Shown in pieces: positions 52,778 to 64,000 of a DNA stretch of 64,000 bases. Source of the DNA: Serilophus lunatus (Eukaryota; Chordata; Aves; Passeriformes; Eurylaimidae). The notes beneath the pieces are model-generated. The model did no database searches and was not told the DNA's origin. It was given only the letters and a program-made list of their open reading frames with translations. Every line of letters starts with the position of its first letter. Within the stretch, counting starts at the first letter, position 1. Made by a program: the position numbers and the translations under genes. The stretch is from positions 429,014 through 493,013 of the forward strand of contig VXBA01006211.1 in NCBI GenBank assembly GCA_013399895.1, written 5' to 3'.

Positions 52778-54914
52778 TTGGTAGATCTGTAGAATTGGAA
52801 TGATACACAAAATGTCCCTTTTAGACTGTGATAGTTTAGAAAGGACGATTTGCCAAACTTATTAAACCCCCTTGTCTTCCTTCTTTCCTTTTGTTGGAAA
52901 AACAAACCATATGTTATTTACATTGTCTGATTTTCTTGCAGTTGTATCAGCCTGAAGACATGAGTGCACATTCAGATTCAAGCTTTTTAGCCCTTATGCA
53001 ATATCAGTTTTCTTTTTGTCATTTTCCCTATTTATATTCATTTTAAGGGACTAGATGGGCTTGTTCTGTTATGCAAAAAATAGATTCAGCTATTCTTCAC
53101 ACAGCCTTATGGCAACCAAATCTACTTGTGGGAGAGCAAGCTGTGGGTTAAAATCCTGTTCTGGCTGTGTTCCTTTTTCTTCATTTTACAATTGTGTTTT
53201 ATTAAAATCAGCTTGTCTCTCAATGTGACACTAATATATTTTCTCTTGCAACTCAATTCTTTTCTAAACCAAGCTTAATTCTCTTCTGAACTCAAAAAAA
53301 GAGAGAGTGCTATCTGATCAAAACCATTTTATAAATACAAAAAGCCAAGTAATAAAGAGGGTCAGCCCTGTAAAGGTGGGATACCATCAGAGAAGTCCAA
53401 GTCAGACAGGGGCTAGTTATCTTTAAAGCCAAGTTAAACAAGACACCATTTGGGGCTAATGGCTCAACCACATACACTCTCCATGTGAAAGTTTATCAAT
53501 CCTTTGGGACGCTACTTAGCCCTAAGTGTCTCTTGTTTAACTTGGCTATTTCAATAGCTAACCCCCTTCCTAACTTGGCTCTCATCTACAGATATCACAC
53601 CTCCAAACAGCTGATCTTTTTCTGCCTAACTTGTCTTTTTTTTTCTCTCTCTTTTTCCATTCCACACTGGCTAAATGTTTTTGATCAGGAGCCATATACA
53701 CCACAAGAGTGGTACCACACTTTTGATGACACAAATAAAAGTTGAATATTAGATGCAGTTGTAACTACATGGCTGAGGCCCAACTAAAATCACCTTTATT
53801 ATATTAAAGGTTTGTTAATTTAAATTACTTCTAATTGGTTCAAAGAGAGTCATACAAGCATTCTTTCATTGTTTTGTGAGACTGATAAGCACCGTGATGT
53901 GGAAAAATCAAGGACTGACTTCGGTAGATAGTAATCCAAGAGGTTTTGGGGGTTTTTTCAGGACATAACACTTTTCCAGTACGTATTAAAAATCTGCCAT
54001 CAACATTACAAATCTTCATACTTCTTATGAGTTTTTATCCTGTTTATTGTTCTATCCCTAAGCTCCAAAACATAAGCTAAAGTTTGGAACTGTCCAGTAT
54101 AAGTCACAGTCCTAAATAATGAAATAATAACTATCATCAGCTATTAGAGAATTTTTGAAAGTTGGATACTTAATTCTTTCCCAGAACAAGGTATAAAAAT
54201 GTTTTCTTCTCTGCTTTCACTCCACCCTGACAGGAATCAAGGTGGCAATATTTGATTTCTCTTTTACTAGAATTTAAACATAGTCCTAGTTTCTAAAAGT
54301 CCAAGTTACACCTAGAGTTGTGCACAAAGCTCTTCAAAGCTAAGCAACAAAATTTTAAAAACTCCAATTTGCAAATTACAAAATAAGTACTCCTGTGCAC
54401 TACCTCAAAGTTACACTTTACAAATAAACTACAGCTACAATATCTCAAAGTCTGAATTCATCAAGTACAATACCATGTATTGGTACAGAGCTGCTCAAAG
54501 ACCTATTTGAGGAAAATCACCCTCAGTATGAAAGAAAGTGATGTAAATAAAGAATGAAACGGCATTCTTCTTTTTGTGGTATTGTTTATACAGCATTCAA
54601 GCAAACTAACAGCAGTTTCAAGCCATAAAACTGGCATTCTCTGCAATATGGCATTGGGCTGGCAATGTCATCCCATCTACTGATGTTACTTAGCATTATT
54701 ATTGTCATTACAAAATAAATCAAAGATCTGATTATTTGTGGACATTAAAGCATTTCTGGCCTAATCGTAAGATTAAATATCAAGAAATTCAGGTCAAACC
54801 TTTGCTGCACAGTTACATTCTGACAACTTAAAAAAATTTTATCATTATTTGTACTGAAATGTACCTGAATTGGGCGCTGTAAGATACATACCCTTGCAAA
54901 ATCTCGACTATTTT

Positions 54915-54952
54915 NTGGGGTGGGGGGGGGGGGGGGGGGGGGCCAGGGGGGC
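54915..54952. repeat. Poly-G run with adjacent N
   Basis: An N at 54915 is followed by TGGGGT, then 21 consecutive G (54922-54942), CCA and a further short G run. It is either a real G homopolymer able to form quadruplex structures, or a sequencing or gap-filling artefact. The adjacent N favours caution. Confidence 0.9.
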
Positions 54953-57261
54953 TTGATGGATTTAATGTTCTTTATTTGAGCTTTCTAATAGGCTGCAATA
55001 CTCTTGACATTAGACAGTTGTTAATTAAGTTTTGCTGACATACTTCTAACTATGCTGAAGTATTACAAAACACTATCTTCTACAAAACAAGTAATTTTTT
55101 TTTTTAATTACCCGAAGACAGTCCTAGGCTCTAGGGCATAGAAAATATTCTGGAAGAAGGTATGGCTGTCATATCACTTACACTTCCATTTTTTTGCATG
55201 TTTTGAATTTAATTATGAATATAATAATTACTATAATTTCTCATGAAGAAACAGGTTTAAAGGAAAGTTTACTTTGGGTATGGGTGCTGCATTCAAGCAT
55301 ATGGGGAGGGGAAAACATTCAGAAGGAAAGACAGCAAGCAAAGCAACCGAGAAAATAAAGTGCAGGATCAGAAAGGAGAGGACACCAGGCAGATTGGACA
55401 GCAAGGCTGAGATAAAAGGAAAGGAAAAGCCATTGGCAAGAGCAAACAAGTTCAGAGCAGTGAATTAAAGTCTCAGGAGGATGGAAAAGCTGCTGCTTTA
55501 CTAAGTGAAGGCTCCTGCTCTGCTGCAAAACTGGGAGCTGGTGGGCCTCAGTTTACACTTTTGCCCCCAGTTTGCATCTCTGGGGAGTGTCTCAAAGGCT
55601 CCACATTTCCATAGTCTGCCCATTTGGGACTCTGTTCTCGCTTCTGCTGCCTGAGAGTTTGACAGGTCAGCCCCAACACACCTGTACTCAACACCTTCAT
55701 TCCTGAGGTGCCCCCTTGGTGCTGGGAGGGCATAAGATCCAAGCACCCCTTTGACTTTTGCCCTTCTACCTCATTTATCTTTAAGATGTAAGGAATTATT
55801 TAATTTGAAATTAAGTCAAAATTAATTTCTAAAAAGAACCCTACATAACTTCTGTCAGCTACATTTTCAAAATAATATATTAGAATAATTAGTTTATCAT
55901 ATGATGATGCTACTGCCAAAGCTTTTATTTCATTTCAGTCTTTATATTTTATTGTATTTTGCAGTTTAATGAATCACTACCCTATCTTGTTCCTAAAAAG
56001 AAGTTTTGAGGATTTTTCAGCATTTCTAATTACTACTAGCACTGATGAAATACTTTCTGTCAAGTAAGGATTTACATGAAAATTTCTAACCTTTGCAAAA
56101 ATGAGAAAATGCATTTCTTCCCACATTTTTTAACAAATTTTAAAAAAATCCACTTCTGCAAGAAGCTGCTTTGATTTAAAAAAAAAATATTCAAAATTAA
56201 TTATTTTGGACCGAGCAGGAAAATAATCTCTAGACTAAGTGTTTCAACATGAAAAATTTCCCCAAATACTGTTTGATTTTTATCTAAATGAAAAGTGTAG
56301 GCATCTTCTGGCTGATCAGAATACCAGACAGTTTTGAGAAAAAAACTAAGCTTCCAAATGAACATGAAGAGTATTTGATTCCTTAGAGGTATAATGGAAA
56401 ATGAGTAGTAGCAAAATCAGTGGAAAATGGAGGCCCATAAATCTTCTAGGGATTTATTTGAATAAGCACATTTTATTGAGATTTAAATACAAGTAAACTC
56501 AAGTGCAGTGTGATTCATTGACTTCAAATTTAATTGAACAGCTCTCAAATAATCATGTCAAGAAATACTGAATGAGTGTTAAGGGTAAGTATATGTTTCT
56601 GTAGACAGAAAACTTGGAAAAAAACGCTTTTGCAAATTCTAATGCTGTTGCAAATACATGGCTGCAAAGGAATAACATTGGGATATAGAAAATTTTTTAG
56701 CTAGCAAAACAGTGCAATTGTAGATGTAGAGCCAAAAGAAAGCAAAAAATAAAATGAAATAAATTAAGCATGCTGTTCAGGCATATGACTCAAAAATTGA
56801 AATAGTGTAGACAAAAAAAACGTGAACCAAAATATGTAAGTTTCATCTAAAGCCAGCTCTGATAAAAACCCAGATTGTCAAATTTAAATCAAAGTATGTG
56901 AACAGCAGAACACTTTCTGCCACCACATTAATGCGTAGTGTTTTGTTTACCATTAGAATCCATTCAGCTTCTTATTATATAAATGAACAGGTTTTAGATA
57001 CATATGCATGTATAGCATTTTAAAAATATCAAATATACATGATGTGTGGCATAAAAGCAATATTGAGAAAAATTCTGAAGAAGCAGAGACGCTCAACTAG
57101 GATGTGAGCCGACTCCAGATAAGAATGTTTCTTGTGTGTCTCTCTAACACTACCATATTATAGATATTCTACTTTTTAAAATCTGAACTATTCTGTATCT
57201 TTACTTCCTAAAAAAGGAAAAGAAAACACATATCTGATACATGCAAAACTTCTATTAAAAA

Positions 57262-57380
<119 letters not shown>

Positions 57381-57563
57381 AAAGAAAAATAGGCCTGATA
57401 ATAAAAATAGAAGCTAAAATGCTTGAAAAGTTTTAGTTTGATAGAGTGAAAACTAGGTTATACCCAGAAAAGCAGTAAAACCTGCTGGTGTTTGCCATTA
57501 CAGAGCATCTACTACAAAAATGAGCTAACTTCTGTGATTTTAAAAAGATGCATAGTGGGTGAA

Positions 57564-57603
57564 AACAGCAACAGTACAAATAGAACAGCAACAGTACAAA
57601 TAG
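57564..57603. repeat. 20-bp perfect tandem duplication
   Basis: AACAGCAACAGTACAAATAG occurs twice in direct succession. It lies about 180 bp from the AAAG array in the same intron. Confidence 0.95.
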
Positions 57604-58159
57604 AAAAGAAACAAAATTCAAACTATCAAGGTCAGAGTGTAGGAGAAAGGGAAGTTATGGGGATGTTATACTTCGTTTTAATTACACAGCATCCTCAATG
57701 TCATAGGCTAGGGTTAAAAGAATATATTGTTTGAGTGTCTTAAACAGAATAGCCTAATTTTAGACAAACAAATAGAGACTCAAATGCTTAAGTGTACCTC
57801 TTGCTTTTCCAAAGTGCAGTTCCCTGTGACAACTGCCAGAATTGCAGGAGGCTGAGCCCTTCGAAGGAGAAGCTAAAACCAACCCATCTCAGACTTAGCA
57901 CTTAATTTTTGAAAGTCATGGCTTCTCCTTTCCTTGGGAAAAAGGATCCCAGCTCGGCATGCTTGTTAAAACTTAAATTACCAGCTGCAGCAATATAAAA
58001 GGTTGGGTTTTTTTTCAGTGAAGGAGCCATTTCAATCTTCCAGTTATTTAACCGCTAAAAAAAGATCATTGCCATGCCCCAGCAGCGGACAAAGTGCTGC
58101 CTATGGAGTTCTTTAGCATGGCTCAAAGCTGCTATAATAATGCTTGGAACCAAGATACC

Positions 58160-58240
58160 ACTTTTCATCTTCAAAGCAGTTTACAAACATTAACTAATTA
58201 ATCCACACAACATCCCTCAGGCCCACTTGGATCAAAAATG
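58160..58240 (-). repeat. MIR/CORE-SINE remnant
   Basis: TTCAAAGCAGTTTACAAACA, then TTAACTAATTAATCC and ACACAACATCCCTCAGG match the reverse complement of the MIR 3' region (AGCGCTTTACA..TTAACTCATTTAATCCTCACAAC). It lies just left of a motif-rich unique stretch. Confidence 0.62.
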
Positions 58241-58259
58241 GGGCATTGCATGCTGGGAC

Positions 58260-58700
58260 CTGAATCCTCCGTGGGCCCTAGCTCCAAATTAAAGATGAGC
58301 AATCTGCTCTTCTTTTTTTCTTTTTTCTTTTTTAAATAGACTCCTGACGCATTGCCAATGCAGCCCTCTGTTGGGCAACATTTGGATGCCCCCAGCTTTA
58401 ATCTCTATTAAAGTATCATGCCCCAGTCTGCCTTTGTTAATTTTGGATGTCTTGGAATCTATTAAACATGGCACAGTTTCTTGAGCTTTTAACAAAGCTT
58501 TAGCTTTGAAAATGCATCTTCTTTTGTCTTCATTCTAGCTGGCTTCCATGCAAAGATCTTTTAGATGAGATAGATACTGAGTTTTCCGTTGTTGTTGACG
58601 CATTAGCCTTAACTATTAACATATTCAGCATGATTTTCTAATATTTACCATCGCTTTTGCAGCAGCACATAACTGTTGCTCTTTACAAATCCTATGAGCC
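58260..58700. promoter_or_regulatory. Candidate conserved noncoding segment
   Basis: Balanced-composition unique sequence between a MIR remnant and the upstream TRPS1 exon. It holds clustered words such as TTTAATCTCTATTAAAG, AGCTTTGAAAATGCATC (TCF/LEF-like and POU-like), ATGCAAAGATC and GATGAGATAGATA (GATA-like). The flanks are ordinary AT-rich intron. Conservation cannot be measured here, so this is a pointer only. Confidence 0.22.
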
Positions 58701-59491
58701 ACCTCATCCTCTGATGTAAACTGGACTGTCAGTTTACAACAGCCCAGGAACTGACCCAAGAAGTTTAGCGGGAAGTTGGCTGCCACTATGACATTGTGTC
58801 AGACTGAGTCAGGAGACTGGCTGTATCCACCTCCAAATAGGAACATTAGCATTTAAAATAAATAGAATGACACTGTAAACCAGCAACACGAAAATAAGCA
58901 TCTGCAAAAGGATCTTGGGGAATGACATCAACAGACAAAAGAGTGTCTGCTCCCAGTGGGAAACCAACACTAAACCAGCATTGGAATGCTCTTAAACTAA
59001 TTATTACATTGCTGGACTTGGTTGTGGAAAATACTACAAAAAAGGTAGTACATTGAAGCACTGTCATGGAGCATGAAAGGGTTCACAGTCTATCTTGGGA
59101 AGTAAAGCCATTTGTGTTCCCCGACTGAATGAAGATGCCAGCTTTCTTGTAAAATGCCTAAACTAAAATAGTACCTAAAAGATTCTGGGTGGAAAATAGT
59201 TGACCAAACCTCAAATATGCTGAAACTTCAGCATCTGCACACAAATCCAAATTTCCCTCTCCTTTGCACAGGTTTAAATGTATAATTAAATCCACCAACT
59301 TAGCTGGTGGTTTTCCAACACAAAGTAGATGTTGGATTCAACTCTGGCTGTAAAGAAGTATGTCTATACACACTCATATTTTGATTCCTAGTTTCCCCAA
59401 ATGTTTGAGGAATGGTGACATTTAATTAACAAACTATGGGAGGGCTGTTTGTTTGGGTTCCAATCATTAATCATTTGAAACTTCACTGTAC

Positions 59492-60621
59492 CTGTAGTGT
59501 CGGGAAATTTCTTCTTCCACTTGGGTGGTAAAGTCACATTTGGTACATGAGTGTTCTTTGTTGTCCTTGAGTGTCAGCGGCCCCTCTGCCCCTGGCAGGG
59601 CATTTGTTTCTGGTTTGACATCAGACGCTTGGCCTTCATGTGCATTCTCATAGTGAAGCAGAAGAACATCCACGTCGGGAGTGGAGAATGAGCACTGATG
59701 GCACTGGTGTTTGACTCTAGAGCTTCCTGTCACCCCTGGAGACAGGTGCAAAAGCAAGAGAGCACAGTGGGAACAATTACTTTTTCTGCAAGCAAATGGA
59801 TAAGTAATTTCTCCAAGGTGCTTTTCTGGGCTGCAGAGGCCTCGGGGACAGAACTGACAGTGCTTAATGGTACATTTATGAATGTTGTGTAGCTGCTGAT
59901 AATGACGGAGAAGAGGGCCCACCACTATTACATCTGGGCCATGGCTCTTTGAGTACCTAAAGTCACAGAACTGACAGTTGTAACTTGTCACCATGCTCTC
60001 GTCTGCTCCTTTGCTAGTCAAGTCTTTCTTTTTTGCCACATTCGCACCTTTTTCTGTCTTTGTCACTAACTCCCCATCTACATTTTTGGCTAGATCATTC
60101 TGGTTAATGACAGATCCCCTAGAAAGCTTATCATTCAGATCTGGGTGAAGGCTTCCTGCCTGACTTCCCCCATGCTGTTTGCTGTAATGTTCTAATAGTT
60201 TCAATGAGCTGGATGATTCACAGCTGAAACTGCAAAATTTACACCAGTAGTAACTGGTTGTATCGGTACCATTTTGCCTAGAGGAATCTATTGGCTTGAT
60301 GGGCACCGAATATCCAACTGGTGTATCATCTCCTGCTTTTACAGTGATTCTGTCTTGCCACTTCCCCAAGTCTCCAGAATCACATGGTCGAAGAGTAGGA
60401 CTGGATTTATTGGAGTTTTTCTCTGAAGTTTTACCAGAATCAGAGGAGGGAAGGGCTGCTTTCATTTTGTTTGGGTGAGTCTGTAAGAAGTGTTGCTCTA
60501 GTTCAGTGGAGGAGTTGCCCATGTAGGTGAAATTGCAGAATTTGCAGCGGAAGTACTTGGTGTTGCCTTGGCAATCTGGAGTTTTCCGCCCAATTCCAAT
60601 AAAAGTTCCACCTAAAGTAAC
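59492..60621 (-). CDS. TRPS1: TRPS1 coding exon (human exon 4 equivalent), multiple zinc fingers
   Basis: This exon encodes an internal part of TRPS1, a nuclear repressor of GATA-driven transcription that acts in cartilage, bone and hair-follicle development. I recognise the family from the protein, including the segment KHCQFCPRGLCSPEKHLGEI. The exon is 1,130 bp: 376 complete codons plus two bases. It opens in phase 0 (VTLGGTFIGIGRKT) after a strong TTTTTTATTCACAG acceptor and ends in phase 2 at the donor AG|GTACAG. Counting from its first residue, C2H2 modules lie at C26/C29/H44/H49, C127/C130/H145/H150, C216/C219/H240/H245 and C307/C310/H323/H328. A Cys-rich block spans about 250-292. The last finger (C359, C362, H375) is finished by the next exon. 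The apparent Met start at 60522 is internal; the true start codon lies in an exon right of the window. Gene identity is near certain and the exon edges are supported by frame, splice consensus and homology. Confidence 0.97.
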
Positions 60622-63600
60622 CTGTGAATAAAAAATAAGGTCATTTTAGCTCTACTGTAGATTTATTCAAATAGCAAGGGGGGAAATAGAGAGCAATTAA
60701 TTCATAAGCTTCTTTGATTAGTCATCAAATTACTTTCATTTGTACTAATGTAGTAACATACAATACATATGCCCTCACATATTTAACATTTGTTAATGAA
60801 GATTTTCAAATGTTTCTCATAGCAAAATATATATTCAATAAGAATAATATATTTATTTGAAGAGACTGAGGCACACATACACGACATGATCTTAGCGCTG
60901 ATAGGATTGTTCATCCTTCACTAAAACACTGAATAATGTCATTGATACCAGTTCCCGTATCTCTGAACCGTTTGACACCAGACCTTGCTGGGAGTCTATA
61001 CCAGGTGTGGAAAAAAAAAAAACAGGCCCTCAGTCTTTTTATTTCAATATACTTACATGCTTCAAGCATATTCATTCTTAACAGTCCAAGAGAATTGCTT
61101 TCTAGGTATGAGCAAAGAAAAAATTTAATTTGAAATGACAAATTCAGTTTGCTGTGTCGGAGTATGATCAATTCTTATAGAGACCACTCCTATAGGAGTA
61201 TCCAGTATCTGCTAGGTTGCCTTTTCAGAGCCATAGTGGCCAATGTCTCAAACGAAAGGCAGTTTTCTCAAGGATTACTCACTGCAGACATTCTCCAAGG
61301 AAATCTTCTGTTCCTCTTATGCACAGAGCTCAATTTAGCAAAACAAGGATGGAAAAACTACAGTAGAAAAATGGCATGTGGCAAAGAAACCTACCACACC
61401 CAAGTCCATGACATCATTAATTACAGACACACAAAAAAAAGGTAGGTCTACTTAACTGTTCTCATGATGTCTGAGCAAAATGCTCTGCAGGAAGGGAAGT
61501 AGGCTTCCAGGGCTGATGTTACTAAAGCCTGTGTTCTCACAGCAGGCTGGCCTGCCCTTCCCAGGAGAGCACCACACCTGCCCCTGACATCAGGGGGAGA
61601 TTTGCTGCTCCTGTACAATTGGTCTGAAGGCCAAAGAAAGAATCTCTTGACAGAAATACCACTGTTGCATGGCCTCTTTTCTTGAATAGCAAATAGTGTA
61701 CAGCATCCCGAAAATAATTCCTGTTTACAACCAAAAGCCATGGACATTGATTCCTTTCCCATCACCCCGCCTACATCACATGGTGCAGACGTGGATGGAA
61801 GCTTCCTTGTAACATATTCCAAATTTTCACACTCAGAAGATTCCTTACAGGGAATATGAAATTCAACATTGTGGGGTTTGATTTCCATTCTCACAACCAG
61901 TAAATGTATTACTACATTTTTGCAGGATTCAGTTCTAATGCATTAGGCAAGTGGTGTAATTATTTTTCTTCTTCTCAGCAGCTGTGCCACAAAGAAAACA
62001 TGTGATCACTGTCATTCAGTATCACACCATATGGAAAGACTCAGACGTAGAGAGAGCATGAAATGTAAACATTTTTAAAGGCATATAATATAAACGCCTT
62101 TTAGCCATTTAGCTCAGAGAATGAGATGCTATCCCTTGTATCCATTAGAATGAACATGTATAGTGAGGCAATGAGTTGCTAAACCATGATACAATGAGCT
62201 GATACTGTTCATCCTCCAATTCTTTTTTTCTTTTTTTTTTTTTTTACTTAAGAAAGCACAATTCCCATGTGCTGCTTAAAACCTTTTCTTAAATAAACTG
62301 AAAATGGCTTTCTGTTTGTTTAGGAAACATATCTCATTAGGCAATGGTGAGTGAGGCAGCCAAATCACTAGGACTTAGCTGAAATAACATTTTCGCTTTT
62401 AACTGGGGCTCCACATTCTGCTATCAAATTATGAATTTGGTTTTGAAGAGGTTCTTTGGAAGACGGATGTTTTCACAGGTCCTCTGTAGTGCAGGAGTTA
62501 TCTCCCTTTATTCGTTTTATGGCAGGCGAGAACTGGAGACAAAGTCATGCCGAGCCTGATCCAACTGACTACAGCAGGATCTAGGTCTGCTCCCCAGTAT
62601 TTGGCACTTCAGATCTCCATCCACTGCATTATTTCAATGTTCAAAGTCTCAGTGGTGTTGAACGACAACTTAAGAAAGCGCTGATAGAATTATGGTAAAC
62701 AGAAAATAGCAGCAGCTCACTGCACAATTACATAAGTTGCAAGGTGATCTGGTTTCGCTCATTTAATTAGACATGTATGTTTGTTCTATGCATGCACAGA
62801 AAACTGGACAAAATGCTTTACCTTAAGTGGTTCTAATAAGTAAATATATTACTCTCAGCTGTCCAGTCACAGAGCTACAGATAACAAATCTATTTTGCAG
62901 ACACTCTGTAGATACCAGTTAGAAACTGTGGGCGACAATAATCCCATCTGCTGTTCATTGGCAATTACTTTTATTTCAGAACATTGGTAAAACTAGCATT
63001 TTCCACAATGGACTGTAAATAACATAATTCCTGTAACTTGTGCTAATCCTGCTTAGTGATCTACATAGCAAGTTTGTGTCCCATCCTAATAGATTCTCCT
63101 CTGCATCACAAGAGGATAAAATATAACTAAATATTCCCACACTGCTTAAGCTCTTCCAATGTGGGTATCACATAAAATCTTCACACCACTGGAATGTAAT
63201 TGATTGCCACTTATTGGTTTGCTTTTCCCTAAATACCTTGCCACAATTCAAAATAATGCATCGCATTAGACATGTATGTGAAAGGTAACACAGGGTCGTC
63301 ATAACATTATTACACTCAAAAGCCATTTTTCACACATAACAAAACCTACTGAAAGCCTCTGTGAATGTCATCAGTTAAAAAGAACTGAAGAAACTGGTTT
63401 CCATGTGAAGAGGAGAGTTGGGAGAAGCACTCGAAGTGATGGTATAAACTGAAGCTGTTTCAGCTTTCAGTCAGCCCAATTTTGAAGCAGCCTGCACATT
63501 TGAAGAACTGTTTGGATTCATGTACTTTGCTCAAGTTTTGGTTTGACTTTCAGATTTTTCAGTTACAAGCTGTACCTCTGTACAGGCATTAAACTACTTC

Positions 63601-64000
63601 ACCAGATATGTAATTGTCCTTAACCTTCTGCTCTCTCTGACCTGCCCCAGAAAGAGGAAAAGCAAAGGAGAGAAAGAAGGAGAATGTGGAATATAAATAT
63701 ATATATGTGTGCAAATACACACATCCTAGAAATAAATATCCACATTTCTCTGTGGTATCAGAAGTGATAGCTTTTTGTATTTACTACCCTATTTAATTCT
63801 GATCCCAACAAAACCTAATCCCCTGCTTTGCCCTGACAGAGTTACATTTTCTTAAGTAGACACTCCTCCTCAACATAATGAAAAAAAAAAAAAAATAAAC
63901 AAAAGCAATGCTAAAATTTTGCAATTGCATTACAGAAGTAGAGTCCAAAGTGTCAGCTGGCATAGTGGCAGTCAAGAGCACAGTAAAGCTTACACTGGAA
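60622..64000 (-). other. TRPS1: TRPS1 intron 5' of the exon-4 equivalent (partial)
   Basis: Upstream intron, entered from the right edge and ending at the CAG acceptor at 60624-60622. A plausible branch-point context (AGCTAAAATGAC) lies a short distance upstream of the polypyrimidine tract. The visible 3.4 kb holds an A run near 61009-61022, a T-rich run near 62222-62246, an A run near 63881-63895 and a short alternating TA stretch near 63695-63706. A weak remnant of a palindromic element may lie near 62549-62600. A GC-richer stretch at about 61490-61890 carries a 148-codon minus-strand open frame with no recognised homology. The preceding TRPS1 coding exon should lie beyond 64000. Confidence 0.85.

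Noticed and set aside
60520..60522. ATG at the start of the long zinc-finger frame as a translation start
   Set aside because: The frame continues upstream for 33 codons to a strong splice acceptor, and those residues complete a zinc finger. The Met is internal.
60855..60905. GAGACTGAGGCACA words resembling a MIR core
   Set aside because: Too short, with no supporting flanking similarity.
61448..61894. 148-codon minus-strand open frame upstream of the exon-4 equivalent
   Set aside because: No resemblance to TRPS1 or any family I know and no repeat of zinc-finger spacing. It sits in a locally GC-richer stretch where stops are rarer. Transcript evidence would be needed to revive it.

Overview
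This window is vertebrate nuclear DNA from inside one gene: TRPS1, the atypical GATA-type zinc-finger transcriptional repressor. The gene runs on the minus strand. Two coding exons can be placed to the base, with canonical splice sites and matching reading phase. The upstream exon (59492-60621, corresponding to human exon 4) encodes a series of C2H2 and Cys-rich zinc-binding modules. The downstream exon (50928-51531, human exon 5) completes one finger, encodes the next, and carries the long acidic/Ser-rich linker before the GATA finger. The N-terminal exon lies beyond the right edge of the window. The GATA-finger and Ikaros-like-finger exons lie beyond the left edge.

Everything else is intron: more than 3.4 kb at 60622-64000, a complete 7,960-bp intron at 51532-59491, and at least 50.9 kb at 1-50927. 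I found no other protein-coding exon, tRNA, rRNA or recent full-length transposon. Most open frames in the window are chance frames in AT-rich intron or frames through GAAA microsatellites.

The organism looks like a sauropsid amniote, most likely a bird, though a crocodilian or turtle is possible. The protein is clearly TRPS1 but differs from mammalian TRPS1 at scattered positions. Young interspersed repeats are almost absent. The recognisable repeats are old: MIR/CORE-SINE remnants, a decayed CR1 3' end, and palindromic elements built around a CCATTGACTTC-like core. There are two long GAAA arrays (905-1297 and 57262-57380). Four single-N positions all sit next to low-complexity runs and look like assembly artefacts.

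I saw no undescribed biological system. The most interesting leads are regulatory: a possible intron-retained or intronically polyadenylated TRPS1 form just after exon 5; a perfect 14-bp inverted repeat holding E-boxes; a palindromic MEIS/TGIF-type site inside a candidate enhancer; and a few GC-rich or motif-rich islands that should be tested for conservation.
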